Assembly (NCBI RefSeq): GCF_900101825.1
Contig: NZ_FNAG01000006.1
Span: 186,001 to 250,000 of the forward strand
Direction: 5' to 3'
Length of the DNA stretch: 64,000 nucleotides
DNA from: Aquimonas voraii
GTDB taxonomy: Bacteria > Pseudomonadota > Gammaproteobacteria > Xanthomonadales > Xanthomonadaceae
Shown: piece by piece, positions 54,972-63,022 of the stretch
Numbering within the stretch: position 1 is the stretch's first letter
How the letters are laid out: every line of letters begins with the position of its first letter
Translations under genes and position numbers: made by a program
Notes under the pieces: generated by a model
Database searches by the model: none
Told to the model about the DNA's origin: nothing
Seen by the model: only the letters and a program-made list of their open reading frames with translations

Positions 54972-54995
54972 AGGGCAGGCCTCGCGGCCTGCCCT
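54972..54995. terminator. Bidirectional terminator between convergent genes
   Basis: AGGGCAGGCC at 54972-54981 pairs with GGCCTGCCCT at 54986-54995 around loop TCGC. It lies between the ends of the glyoxalase-like gene and hemY. The stem repeats that of 38077-38102. Confidence 0.75.
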
Positions 54996-55030
54996 GTCCG
55001 TGGATGCGTGCGGGACGGCCTCGCGGCGCT

Positions 55031-56290
55031 TCAATCGGCCTGCGGCGCGCTGCCGTCGGCCAGGAGCGGCACGCCCATCGAGCTGCGGCGCTCGAGCGCT
55101 TCGCTGCCCGCGCCGATCGCGGCGCGCGGACGCGCGCTGAGCGTCGACGGCGCCTGCCCGCGCTGGGCGGCCAAGGCGTTCTGCAGGGCCTGGCGGGCGC
55201 GCAGCTCCTCGCCCTGGGCCACGAAGGCCAGCGCCAGTTCCTCCCAGGCCACGGCCGCATGGGGACCCCGGCTGGCGCGCAGCAGATGCGCCTCGGCCTT
55301 GCCCCACAGACCATCGATGCGGCACAGACGGCCCAGGGCCAGCTGCAGGGCGGCGCTGTCGGGGTGTTCTTCCAGCCAGGCTTCGGCGCGGCGGATGCGC
55401 TCGCGCTGGTCGCCGCGGCCGGCGCGGCCGTAGTCGGCGACCAGCAGTTCGTCCCACTGCTTGCGCAGGACCTGCTCGATGGCGTCGTCGGCCAGTTCGG
55501 GGGCGTCCAGCGCGCGCGCGCGGTCGGCGAAGGCAGCGACGAGACGCGGCTCGATGCGCGCACCGCGCGGCAGCTCGGCCATGCGCTGGCGCAGCAGTTC
55601 CAAGTCGGGGCTGTGGCGCAGGGCCGCGGCCAGGGTTTCGGCTTCCAGCTCGGCCGGCACGGCTGCAGCGCCGGCCTTGAGCGCGCGCAGATCCAGCAGG
55701 GCGGCACCGGCCTCGCCCTCGGCCAGGGCCGCGCGTATGCGCTCGATGCGCACGGCCGGTGCGGGCGGTTCCGCCGCTGCACGCAGCAGCACCAGCGCTG
55801 CGGCCGCATCGCCGGCCGCGAGCCGGGAACGCGCCCGCGCCAGCCGCGCGGATTCGGCGTCGGCCTCATCGAGTGCGGACAGCGCGCGCTGTTCGGCACC
55901 CTCGTCGGCCAGCGCACGCGCGCTCTCGGCCGCCGCGACCAGCGCCGGCACCCGGAAGCGGGCACGGCGCGCGGCGCGATTCAGCAGCTTGAGCGCGGTG
56001 GCGTGTTCGCCGCGCTGGGCGGCCAGCAGGCCATCGGCGAGGCGCCGCCGCGCCCTGCGCTCGCCGTGCCGCCGCCAGGCGCGGAGCGGCCACATCAGCA
56101 GGCCCAGCAGGATGCGCAAAAGCAGCCAGGCGGCGACGACCAGGGCCAGCGCCGTGACCGCAGTGGATTCGATCGCATAGCCCCGCCACTCGAGCAGCAG
56201 GTAGCCGGGGTCTTCGGCCAGCAGGCCGAACAGCAGGGCGCCCAGCGCGGCCAGGCCGAGGCCCCACAGCAGCAGGCGGTAGCTCTTCAT
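55031..56290 (-). CDS. hemY: HemY-like inner-membrane TPR protein
   Basis: A 419-residue protein with two N-terminal membrane helices (about 5-25 and 43-65) and a long TPR-like helical domain (about 85-400) facing the periplasm or cytoplasm depending on topology. The start MKSYRLLLWGLGLAALGALLFGLLAEDPGYLLLEWRGYAIES is a HemY hallmark. HemY is linked to haem synthesis by gene order but is not protoporphyrinogen oxidase; its exact role remains unclear. It overlaps hemX (ATGA). The C-terminal 25 residues are extended and Ser/Ala-rich. hemC and hemD are not next to it in this window. Confidence 0.93.
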   Translation of the reverse strand: MKSYRLLLWGLGLAALGALLFGLLAEDPGYLLLEWRGYAIESTAVTALALVVAAWLLLRILLGLLMWPLRAWRRHGERRARRRLADGLLAAQRGEHATALKLLNRAARRARFRVPALVAAAESARALADEGAEQRALSALDEADAESARLARARSRLAAGDAAAALVLLRAAAEPPAPAVRIERIRAALAEGEAGAALLDLRALKAGAAAVPAELEAETLAAALRHSPDLELLRQRMAELPRGARIEPRLVAAFADRARALDAPELADDAIEQVLRKQWDELLVADYGRAGRGDQRERIRRAEAWLEEHPDSAALQLALGRLCRIDGLWGKAEAHLLRASRGPHAAVAWEELALAFVAQGEELRARQALQNALAAQRGQAPSTLSARPRAAIGAGSEALERRSSMGVPLLADGSAPQAD

Positions 56291-57432
56291 GTGCGCGACC
56301 CGGGCTCGCCTTCGACTTCGGGCTCAAGCGGAAGCTCGAGCTCGACGGATTCGACCGGCTCGCCTTCGGCCGCGGGTACCGCCGGCACCGGCGCGTCAGG
56401 CAGACGCTGGCGACCGCCGCGCAGGGCGCGCAGCTCGGCCAGGCTGGCGCCCAGCGTCGGCAGGGGAGCGGCAAGATCGGCCGGCTGCAAGGTGGCCAAG
56501 GCCTCGCTGAGCGCGCGCACGCGCGCATCGGCTGGATCGAACAGACGCACGAAGGCGGACTGCACGCGCGTCAGCGCGGCCGCCAGAGCATCGGCATCGC
56601 GCGCCTCGGCGGCCAACAAGGCCACCCGCAGGTCGAGCTGAAGGGCTTCCAGCGCCGCCTCGCGAGCGCTTCCGCTCAGCACGGCCGCGGCCGCATCGGT
56701 GCGGCGCACGGTGACCAGACCGGACAGGGCCTGCTGCAGCCGGCCCACGCCGGCCGAGGCATCAACGCGGGATTCCTGCAACGCCGCTCGCGGCAGGTCG
56801 GGCACGACCGACAGGGCATCCGCCAGCACCTTGCGCAGGCCCGGCAGCGGATCGGCCGGCAGCGCATCGAGCTGGGCCAGTTCGGCGCGCAGCGGCAGGG
56901 CCAAGCCGGCATAGAGCGGATCCTCGACGGCATCGAGCGCGGAAAGAGCCAGCTGCAGGGCGGTGCGCGCGCCGGCGCGGTCGCGCGCCAGCAGCAGGCG
57001 CTGGTCGGCCAACACCAGCAGGCCTTCGATCTCGTTGAGCTTGAGTGCGGTCTCACCGCGCAGGCGCTGATCGGAGAGGCGCGCCACGGCGTCCTCGATA
57101 GTCGCCGCGCGCTCGCCCATGCCCAGCAGCTCTTGGCGGATCACCCGCTGGTTGCTGGCCAGTTCGGCGGTACGCTCGTCGAGGCTGCGACGGCCGCCGT
57201 CGTACTGGGCGAGCTGGCGATCCAACGCCGACAGCCGCGCATTCAGCGCTTCCGCCTCCAAACGCCAGGCCTCGGCATCGACCGCCGCACCGCGCGCGCG
57301 CTGCAGCTCGAAGTGGACATAGCCCGCACCGCCGCCGGCTGCGGCCAACAGGACCAAGGCGAACCAGAGGGCGCCGCGACCGCGCGTGGGCGGGGCGGGA
57401 GATTGATCGGGACGAGTCGGCGTGTCGCTCAC
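56287..57432 (-). CDS. hemX: HemX-like membrane protein (uroporphyrinogen-III methylase-like, HemX)
   Basis: A 381-residue protein with one N-terminal membrane helix (about 20-41), a coiled coil (about 55-110: ALSALDRQLAQYDGGRRSLDERTAEL), and an alpha-helical domain (about 120-335) with ETALKLNEIEGLLVLADQRLLLARDRAGA, typical of HemX. Despite its family name it has no methylase domain. The C-terminal 40 residues are acidic and Pro-rich. Its stop overlaps hemY's ATG. It follows the ribosomal protein operon after a strong terminator, so it should have its own promoter in 57433-57620. Confidence 0.9.
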   Translation of the reverse strand: MSDTPTRPDQSPAPPTRGRGALWFALVLLAAAGGGAGYVHFELQRARGAAVDAEAWRLEAEALNARLSALDRQLAQYDGGRRSLDERTAELASNQRVIRQELLGMGERAATIEDAVARLSDQRLRGETALKLNEIEGLLVLADQRLLLARDRAGARTALQLALSALDAVEDPLYAGLALPLRAELAQLDALPADPLPGLRKVLADALSVVPDLPRAALQESRVDASAGVGRLQQALSGLVTVRRTDAAAAVLSGSAREAALEALQLDLRVALLAAEARDADALAAALTRVQSAFVRLFDPADARVRALSEALATLQPADLAAPLPTLGASLAELRALRGGRQRLPDAPVPAVPAAEGEPVESVELELPLEPEVEGEPGSRT

Positions 57433-57623
57433 GCAGGTCTCCGGAGGAACGGAACAGAGGCGCCACGCCGCAGCGGCCGGGCGCGCGGTTGCCAGTGTAG
57501 CGGCAGGTCATGGGGATTCGGCTGCGTCCGCAGCCTGTGGCCGTCATGGCATGGACGAACAGCGCCCCCTGTGCAGTGGACGTTCGCGCGCGTGCGGACG
57601 CGGGCTTGCGAGGCCACAAAAAA

Positions 57624-57650
57624 CCCGGGCCCGCATCAAGCGGGCCCGGG
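57624..57650 (-). terminator. Rho-independent terminator of the rpmB-rpmG operon
   Basis: CCCGGGCCCGC at 57624-57634 pairs perfectly with GCGGGCCCGGG at 57640-57650 around loop ATCAA, and AAAAAA at 57618-57623 reads as a T-run on the minus strand. This is the cleanest intrinsic terminator in the window. Confidence 0.92.
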
Positions 57651-57682
57651 TAGGATCGGCGGCAAACGAAGCGGGGCTTCGC

Positions 57683-57847
57683 TTACTTGATCTTGCCTTC
57701 CTTGTAGATCACGTGCTTGCGGACCACGGGATCGTACTTCTTGATTTCCATCTTCGACGGCATGTTCTTCTTGTTCTTGTCGGTCGTGTAGAAGTGACCG
57801 GTGCCGGCGGAGGAGATCAGGCGGATCTTGTCGCGCTTGGATGCCAT
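57683..57847 (-). CDS. rpmG: 50S ribosomal protein L33
   Basis: A 54-residue ribosomal protein beginning [20 protein letters not shown] and ending YKEGKIK, typical of L33. It has no cysteines, so it is the zinc-free form. It lies 13 bases after rpmB, with a strong terminator after it. This pair and order are usual in proteobacteria. The frame is too short for many ORF finders but is unmistakable. Confidence 0.98.
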   Translation of the reverse strand: MASKRDKIRLISSAGTGHFYTTDKNKKNMPSKMEIKKYDPVVRKHVIYKEGKIK

Positions 57848-57860
57848 GACTTATCGCTCC

Positions 57861-58097
57861 TTAGATCTTTTCGCCGCGGGCGCGCAGCTCGGCGATCACG
57901 GCTTCGATGCCGTTCTTGTCGATGGTGCGCAGGGCGTGGGTGGAAACGCGCAGCTTGACCCAGCGCTTCTCGCTGGGGACCCAGAACCGGCGCTCGTGCA
58001 GGTTCGGCAGCCAGCGGCGGCGGGTCTTGTTGTTGGCGTGCGAAACATTGTTGCCGCTCTGGACGGCCTTTCCGGACACTTGGCAAACGCGTGCCAT
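57861..58097 (-). CDS. rpmB: 50S ribosomal protein L28
   Basis: A 78-residue ribosomal protein of the large subunit, starting [20 protein letters not shown] and ending [13 protein letters not shown]. All of the family's usual landmarks are present ([29 protein letters not shown]). GAGGTG just before the ATG supports the start at 58097. It heads the rpmB-rpmG operon, with a promoter candidate about 190 bases upstream and a stem-loop in the leader. Confidence 0.98.
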   Translation of the reverse strand: MARVCQVSGKAVQSGNNVSHANNKTRRRWLPNLHERRFWVPSEKRWVKLRVSTHALRTIDKNGIEAVIAELRARGEKI

Positions 58098-58122
58098 GGC
58101 GCACCTCGATGGTAGCTGTGGA

Positions 58123-58143
58123 GCCGCCCTTGGCCAGGGCGGC
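58123..58143 (-). promoter_or_regulatory. Stem-loop in the rpmB leader
   Basis: GCCGCCCT at 58123-58130 pairs with AGGGCGGC at 58136-58143 around a five-base loop, 25 bases before the rpmB start and inside its probable 180-base leader. It may be a ribosomal-protein autoregulatory structure, but could equally be chance in GC-rich DNA. Confidence 0.3.
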
Positions 58144-58285
58144 AGCGGCCCCGCGCGACGCCCCCACGAGGGAACGCCGGCGCACAGTCGGGAGACAACG
58201 GCGCTGGCCAGACGGTGCGTTCGCGGGCGACTGCGCAAGCCCTGGAACACCGGCCGATGGATCGGCTGGACACAGCGAGCCGCGC

Positions 58286-58314
58286 ATTATGCCCGCGCTT
58301 GACAGCCGCGGCAA
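58286..58314 (-). promoter_or_regulatory. Sigma-70-type promoter of rpmB-rpmG
   Basis: On the minus strand TTGCCG (309-314 of 58,000) and CATAAT (286-291) are separated by exactly 17 bases, ending about 190 bases before the rpmB ATG. This is the best promoter match I find in the window and suits a constitutive ribosomal operon. Confidence 0.6.
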
Positions 58315-58350
58315 GTTGGGGTGCGGGCGGTCGTGGCATGCTTGCCGGCC

Positions 58351-59019
58351 ATGAGTCTCCTGTCCGACTTTCAGGCCGGCGACGTGCACCTGCTGTGGTG
58401 GCCGGCCCCGGAGCCGCGTCCCGGCGGCCGCCGCGATTGGCTCGACGCGCGCCTGCGCGAAGCGCTCGCGCCCTATGCCGGCCTGCCGGCGGCGGCGCTG
58501 CGCTTTGGCCGCGAGCCGCGCGGGCGGCCCTTCCTGCTCGAATCCGCCCTGCCCGCGCTGCAGTTCAGCCTGAGCGACACCGTCGGCGGCTGCCTGCTGG
58601 CGCTGGCGAACGGGCTGCGCATCGGTGTCGATCTGGAGCGGGCAGAGCGGCGCATGCCAGCGCTGCAGCTGGCGCGCCGCTACTTTGCGGCGAGCGAGTT
58701 CGAGGCCCTGTCAGCCCTGCCAGAGCACCTTCGCGAGCGCGCGTTCCTGCACGCTTGGACGGCCAAGGAGGCGGCCTGCAAGGCCACCGGCAGCGGCCTG
58801 CGCGATCGCCTGGATGCCTGGGTGTTCGGAATCGACCCCGATGGCATCGAGCCCGAACTGCTGGCGGCACCGGCCGAGGCCGGCGATGCCGCGGCCTGGC
58901 GCTTCCAGCGTCTGCAGCCGGCACCGGCCTATACCGCGGTGTTGGCCAGCCCCGGGCCGATCCATCGCCTGCGCAGGCTGGCGATGGCCGCGCCCGGAGC
59001 CTTGCGTCAGGGGGCGTAA
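58351..59019 (+). CDS. 4'-phosphopantetheinyl transferase (Sfp/AcpT superfamily)
   Basis: A 222-residue enzyme that would transfer phosphopantetheine from CoA to a carrier protein serine. Two halves are visible; the magnesium/CoA motifs are GVDLE (about residue 94) and WTAKEAACKATGSGL (about residue 135), with FSLSD in the first half. The start at 58351 (MSLLSDFQAG) is preferred. No acyl-carrier, peptide synthetase or polyketide gene is in the window, so its target is coded elsewhere. The 3' end overlaps the convergent TPR protein gene by 13 bases. Confidence 0.92.
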   Translation: MSLLSDFQAGDVHLLWWPAPEPRPGGRRDWLDARLREALAPYAGLPAAALRFGREPRGRPFLLESALPALQFSLSDTVGGCLLALANGLRIGVDLERAERRMPALQLARRYFAASEFEALSALPEHLRERAFLHAWTAKEAACKATGSGLRDRLDAWVFGIDPDGIEPELLAAPAEAGDAAAWRFQRLQPAPAYTAVLASPGPIHRLRRLAMAAPGALRQGA

Positions 59020-61064
59020 CCCAGGGCTTCGGCCGCCGGCGCCAGCCGGGCGAAGGCTTCTGCCAGCTCGCCCTCGCGGTAGCGACGCCAGCGCCCCGGC
59101 GCCAGTTCGAGCACGTTGCCGGGTTCGCCGCGTGCCTTGATGTAGTCGCCCGGATTGCCCTCGAGGCCGAGGAATTCGGCCGCGGCGCGCAGGCTGGTCT
59201 GCGGATCGGCGGCCAAGTCCTCGACTCGCAGCAGGCGGGTGAGCCCGGGCGCCGCCTGCAGACGCTGCTGCAGGCAGGCGCAGCCCTCCGCCAGCCAGGA
59301 TGCGAGCAGTTCGGGCTGCTGGATCGCGTACCCCTGCAGGCTGCCGAAGGCGATCCAGGCAAGCAGCACATCGCGCGGGTCGCCGATCAGCGCGAGCAGC
59401 TTCGCATCAGGCAGGGCCGAGACGATCTCCGCGTCCACGTGCGGCAGCACGTCGATCACCTGCGCAGGCTGCAGCCCGCGCGCCGCCAGCTGGGAGCGCC
59501 AGACGCCCTCGGCGCCCTGCTCGCCATGGTTGCCGGCCTGCGGGCGGAGCGGGCCGAGGCCGTCGGCGCGGTCACTGCTGTTGAAGCGGTCGACCAGGCA
59601 GAGCGCCAGGCCGCCAAGGCTGTTCAGCACGGCACCCACCGGCGTGCCGGGCAGCGGCCAGAGCAGACGCGCGTCGGCGCCGCGCGGCGCGTCGGCCGCC
59701 AGCTGCGGGCCGGCAGGCAGGTGGGCCGGCAGCGGCAGGCCCAGCGGCAGCTCGCCCGGCGGCATGCGATGCACCTCCAGCCAGACGTCCAGCGCTTCTT
59801 CCGGGCGATCCAGCTGGTCGAGCAGCATGCCGCGCAGGCTGGCGATGCCGCGCCGCAGTCCGACGTTGAGCGGCCGCTGCGCCAGCGCAGCGAGGCGGGC
59901 CAGTGCGGCTTCGGGATCGCGCTCGCGCTCGGCGCGCACCAGCAACAGTTCCGCGCCGACGCGCTGCGGATCCTTTTCCAGCAGCGCGCGCGCGATGGCC
60001 TCGGCCTCCTCACGCTGCCCCAGCAGGTGGGCGCGCTGCGCCGCGGCCTCCTCGACGTCGAGGCTGCCGGGCTGGGCTTCGCGCCAACGCTGCAGCACGG
60101 CTTCGCCTTCGGGCAGCGCGACATCGAGACTGAAACGCGCGTTCCACAGCGACACCGACTGCGAATGCTGCTTCAGCAGCGCATCCAGGCCGGCACGCGC
60201 GCGATCACGAGCGTTGGCGCGCTCCCAGAGATTGAGGAGTGCGCTCAGCAGCGCGGGCTGTTCGGGCTCCAAGGCAAGGCTCTGCAGCATTGCCTGCTCA
60301 CAGCCGGCGACGTTGCCCAGGCCCATGGCGATGCGACTGAGCAGGCCCCAGCCGCCAGCGTCGCCCGGCTCGCGCTGCAGAATCTGCAGCAGCTGCTCCT
60401 GCGCGGCCTGGGGCTCGTTGGCATCGAGCAGCACGGTGACCAGCAGGCGCTGGGCGACGCGCATGTGGGGCGCGAGCCGCAGGGTGTTGCGCAGGGCCTG
60501 CGCGGCCACCGCCGGCAGGCCGCGGCGCTGGAACACCATGCCCAGCGCCAGGTGCAGCTCGGGATTGTTGGGCTGCTGCTTGACCGCCCGGTCGAAGGCG
60601 GAAAGCGCGGCATCCAGGTTGCCGCGCGCCATTTCGAGTTCGCCCTCGGCGCGCAGCAGGGCCGGATGCTCGGCCTCGATCCGGCGGCCGTACTTGATGC
60701 GCGACTCGGCCAGATCCAACTGGCCACGCGCCACCTCGAGCCGTGCCAGGCCGACGTAGCCCGCGAGCAGATTCGGGTCCTGCTCGACGGCATGGCGCAG
60801 GTCGGCGTAGGCCGCATCCTGCTCGCCGCGCGCGAACGCCAGCTCCGCCCGCGTCAGCAGGAAATGACCGCGGTGCGGCGCCAGCGCGACCGCCTGCGTC
60901 AGCGCATCCTCGCCTTCCTCGACCTGCCCCTTCTGCAGCAGCGCCAGCGCCAGCAGGTGCAGCAGGTCGGGGCTGCTCGGCAGGCTGGCCAGCGCTTCGC
61001 GCGCCAGACGGATCGCGGTGTCGAGGTCGTTGCGACGCAGGGCGTCCTGGATGGGCTGGAGCAT
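59007..61064 (-). CDS. TPR protein with C-terminal sulfotransferase-like domain
   Basis: A 685-residue soluble protein. About 430 residues of TPRs (for example HPALLRAEGELEMARGNLDAALSAFDRAVKQQPNN) are followed by a domain (about 460-685) resembling the C-terminal sulfotransferase of other TPR proteins: LIGDPRDVLLAWIAFGS fits the PAPS 3'-phosphate loop, RVEDLAADPQTSLRAAAEFLGL the later helix, and GRWRRYREGELAEAF the end. The first loop (WPLPGTPVGAVLNSLG) replaces the usual 5'-phosphosulfate motif (KxGTTW), so the enzyme may be inactive or changed. No function can be stated beyond the fold. Confidence 0.7.
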   Translation of the reverse strand: MLQPIQDALRRNDLDTAIRLAREALASLPSSPDLLHLLALALLQKGQVEEGEDALTQAVALAPHRGHFLLTRAELAFARGEQDAAYADLRHAVEQDPNLLAGYVGLARLEVARGQLDLAESRIKYGRRIEAEHPALLRAEGELEMARGNLDAALSAFDRAVKQQPNNPELHLALGMVFQRRGLPAVAAQALRNTLRLAPHMRVAQRLLVTVLLDANEPQAAQEQLLQILQREPGDAGGWGLLSRIAMGLGNVAGCEQAMLQSLALEPEQPALLSALLNLWERANARDRARAGLDALLKQHSQSVSLWNARFSLDVALPEGEAVLQRWREAQPGSLDVEEAAAQRAHLLGQREEAEAIARALLEKDPQRVGAELLLVRAERERDPEAALARLAALAQRPLNVGLRRGIASLRGMLLDQLDRPEEALDVWLEVHRMPPGELPLGLPLPAHLPAGPQLAADAPRGADARLLWPLPGTPVGAVLNSLGGLALCLVDRFNSSDRADGLGPLRPQAGNHGEQGAEGVWRSQLAARGLQPAQVIDVLPHVDAEIVSALPDAKLLALIGDPRDVLLAWIAFGSLQGYAIQQPELLASWLAEGCACLQQRLQAAPGLTRLLRVEDLAADPQTSLRAAAEFLGLEGNPGDYIKARGEPGNVLELAPGRWRRYREGELAEAFARLAPAAEALGYAP

Positions 61065-61144
61065 GGGCGAGGCCTGGCAGACGAAAGCCGGCGAGTCTAC
61101 CAGTGCCCAGGACGCCGCCGAAGTGCGGCCCCGTAGTGAGGTTC

Positions 61145-62137
61145 TCAGCCCTCGGCCGCCAGCGCCTGCTGGATGCGCTCGGCAACCCAGTGGCTGGCGT
61201 GGCTGCGCGCACCGAAGCCGTCGAAAAAGCCGCAGTGGCCGCCGTGGCGGGCAATCTGCACGCGGGCGTGCACAGGCAGCTGCAGCCGGTGGAAATCCTC
61301 GACGGGGATCACCGGGTCATCGGCCGCGGTGAGGATGCTCACCGGCACCTGCAGCGCGGCCAGGCGGTCACCGGCGATCGAATAGCTGTCGAGGTAGGCC
61401 TCGAGGCTGCCGAGCGCGGTGTGGCGCTCGACCAGGATGCGGGTGAGTTCGCGCATGCCGCTGCGGAACTCCGCCGGTGTGAAGCGGTAGCGCTCCGGGT
61501 AGAGCTGCTGCTTGCGCTTGAGCGAACCCGTCCACTTGAGCATGAAGTAGTGCTCGTAGAACCAGGGCGCGCGCTCGATCGCGCTCAAGCCCGCCTCGGG
61601 GCTGATGACCGGACACACCGCGGCTGCGTGATCGAGGCGGATCCCGGCCGCCGGGGCGCGCAGCGCCACCCGCAGAGCGAAGTTGCCGCCGAGCGAAAAC
61701 CCGGCCACCGCCAAACGCGTGGGCGCGAACAGCTGCTGGACCATCGCCACCGCTTCCACCACTTCCTCGATGCGGTTCGAGCTGAACAGCTCCGGGTTCA
61801 GGTGATGGGTATCGCCGTGGTCGCGGAAGTTGAGCCGAAATACGTCGAAGCCGCGCTGCAGCAGCTCGCCGCCGGTGTCGAGGATGTAGTTGGAGCGGGC
61901 GCTGCCCTCCCAGCCGTGCAGCAGCATCACCAGGCCTCGGCTGTGCGCCTGCACCTGCTGGCGGGTGATGAAGCCCTGCAGGCGGGCGCCGCCGGGGCAA
62001 TTCAGCTCGCGCACCTCGGCCTCGCGTTCGAGATGCGAGCGCGCGCGCAGGGCATAGCGGCGCAGCCGGCTGCTGGCCAGCACCGACTGCAGGTGCGGAT
62101 TGCGCAGCAGGCGCGGCGGATGGAACTCCGCGCTCAT
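61145..62137 (-). CDS. YheT-like alpha/beta hydrolase
   Basis: A 330-residue cytoplasmic hydrolase of the YheT (COG0429) family. Its motifs are LLHGWEGSARS (oxyanion hole), the nucleophile elbow GFSLGG, the acid in LTAADDPVIP and the base in HGGHCGF. The N-terminus PPRLLRNPHLQSVLAS is characteristic of the family. The stop lies near 61145 and the start overlaps the PlsC gene's end (ATGA at 62134-62137), so the two are coupled. Substrate unknown; esterase activity is likely. Confidence 0.93.
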   Translation of the reverse strand: MSAEFHPPRLLRNPHLQSVLASSRLRRYALRARSHLEREAEVRELNCPGGARLQGFITRQQVQAHSRGLVMLLHGWEGSARSNYILDTGGELLQRGFDVFRLNFRDHGDTHHLNPELFSSNRIEEVVEAVAMVQQLFAPTRLAVAGFSLGGNFALRVALRAPAAGIRLDHAAAVCPVISPEAGLSAIERAPWFYEHYFMLKWTGSLKRKQQLYPERYRFTPAEFRSGMRELTRILVERHTALGSLEAYLDSYSIAGDRLAALQVPVSILTAADDPVIPVEDFHRLQLPVHARVQIARHGGHCGFFDGFGARSHASHWVAERIQQALAAEG

Positions 62138-62931
62138 CGCTCCATCGCGGCGGCGATCTGCGCACGCGCGCTTTCGGCCAGGCGGCGGCGGCCGTCCTCA
62201 CTGGGCGCTATGGGCTGCAGAAAATGCACCTCGGCCACGCGCGCCGGGTCGCCCAGCACACGCAGGAAGTTCTGCAGGAAGTTTTCATCCGGCTGGAATG
62301 CCACCAGCGCCTGCGCGCTGCCGCGTTCGCCGTAGCGCAGGGCCACCGGCTGCACGGTGGCCGGCGCGGCGACGGCCGGCTGGAAGATGCGCGCGTGGAA
62401 GGTGTGCACGCTCAGGCCATCCGTGGTGCGACCCTCGGGAAACACGCCGACCGCCTGGCCCGACTGCAGCCGCATCACCATCTGGTGCATCACCCCGTGC
62501 AGCGATTCATTGTTGCCGCGGTGGTGGTAGATGGTGCCGGCACGACTGGCGAGCCAACCGATCAGCGGCCAGCGGCTGATCTCGGCCTTGGCGACGAAGC
62601 CCACCACGTGGCAGCTGTGCAGCAGGCTGATGTCCAGCCAGGCGACATGGTTCGCCACGAACAGCACGCCGCCTTCCAGCGGACGTCCGAACTGGCGGAT
62701 GCGGAAGCCGAAGATCCGCAGCAGCCCACCCTGCCAGGCGCGGATGGCGCGGTGATCGATCCGCTCGCCGCGCACGCGCAGTCGCGCAGTCAGCGGATTG
62801 ATGAGCAGCAGGGTAATCGGCAGGCCAAGCAGCAGATGCAGGAGCAGCACCGGCACGCGCAGCGCATAGCGCAGCGCGCGCCAAGGGTCGCGCTGCCGCG
62901 CGCGCGCTGGCGAGTCCGAGGCATAGTTCAT
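62134..62931 (-). CDS. 1-acyl-sn-glycerol-3-phosphate acyltransferase-like protein (PlsC family)
   Basis: A 265-residue membrane acyltransferase that would make phosphatidic acid. It has an N-terminal membrane segment (about 28-48), the catalytic HX4D motif in NHVAWLD, FVAKAEI, and the substrate motif FPEGRTT. The start at 62931 (MNYASDSPARAR) is preferred to an upstream frame that is Cys/Arg-rich. It sits between the YheT-like hydrolase and the nitronate monooxygenase genes, and overlaps the former by four bases. Confidence 0.92.
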   Translation of the reverse strand: MNYASDSPARARQRDPWRALRYALRVPVLLLHLLLGLPITLLLINPLTARLRVRGERIDHRAIRAWQGGLLRIFGFRIRQFGRPLEGGVLFVANHVAWLDISLLHSCHVVGFVAKAEISRWPLIGWLASRAGTIYHHRGNNESLHGVMHQMVMRLQSGQAVGVFPEGRTTDGLSVHTFHARIFQPAVAAPATVQPVALRYGERGSAQALVAFQPDENFLQNFLRVLGDPARVAEVHFLQPIAPSEDGRRRLAESARAQIAAAMER

Positions 62932-63022
62932 GCGCCGGCACGATACCCGAGGGGGCCGCCGGGGGCCAGATGCTGCAGTGCATCGGGCCGTGCTGTCGGC
63001 TGCCGCGCGTGCGGACTGGCAC

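Noticed and set aside
58351-59019. Phosphopantetheinyl transferase as a sign of a biosynthetic gene cluster
   Set aside because: Neighbours are ribosomal, haem and lipid genes; no synthetase or carrier protein is in the window.
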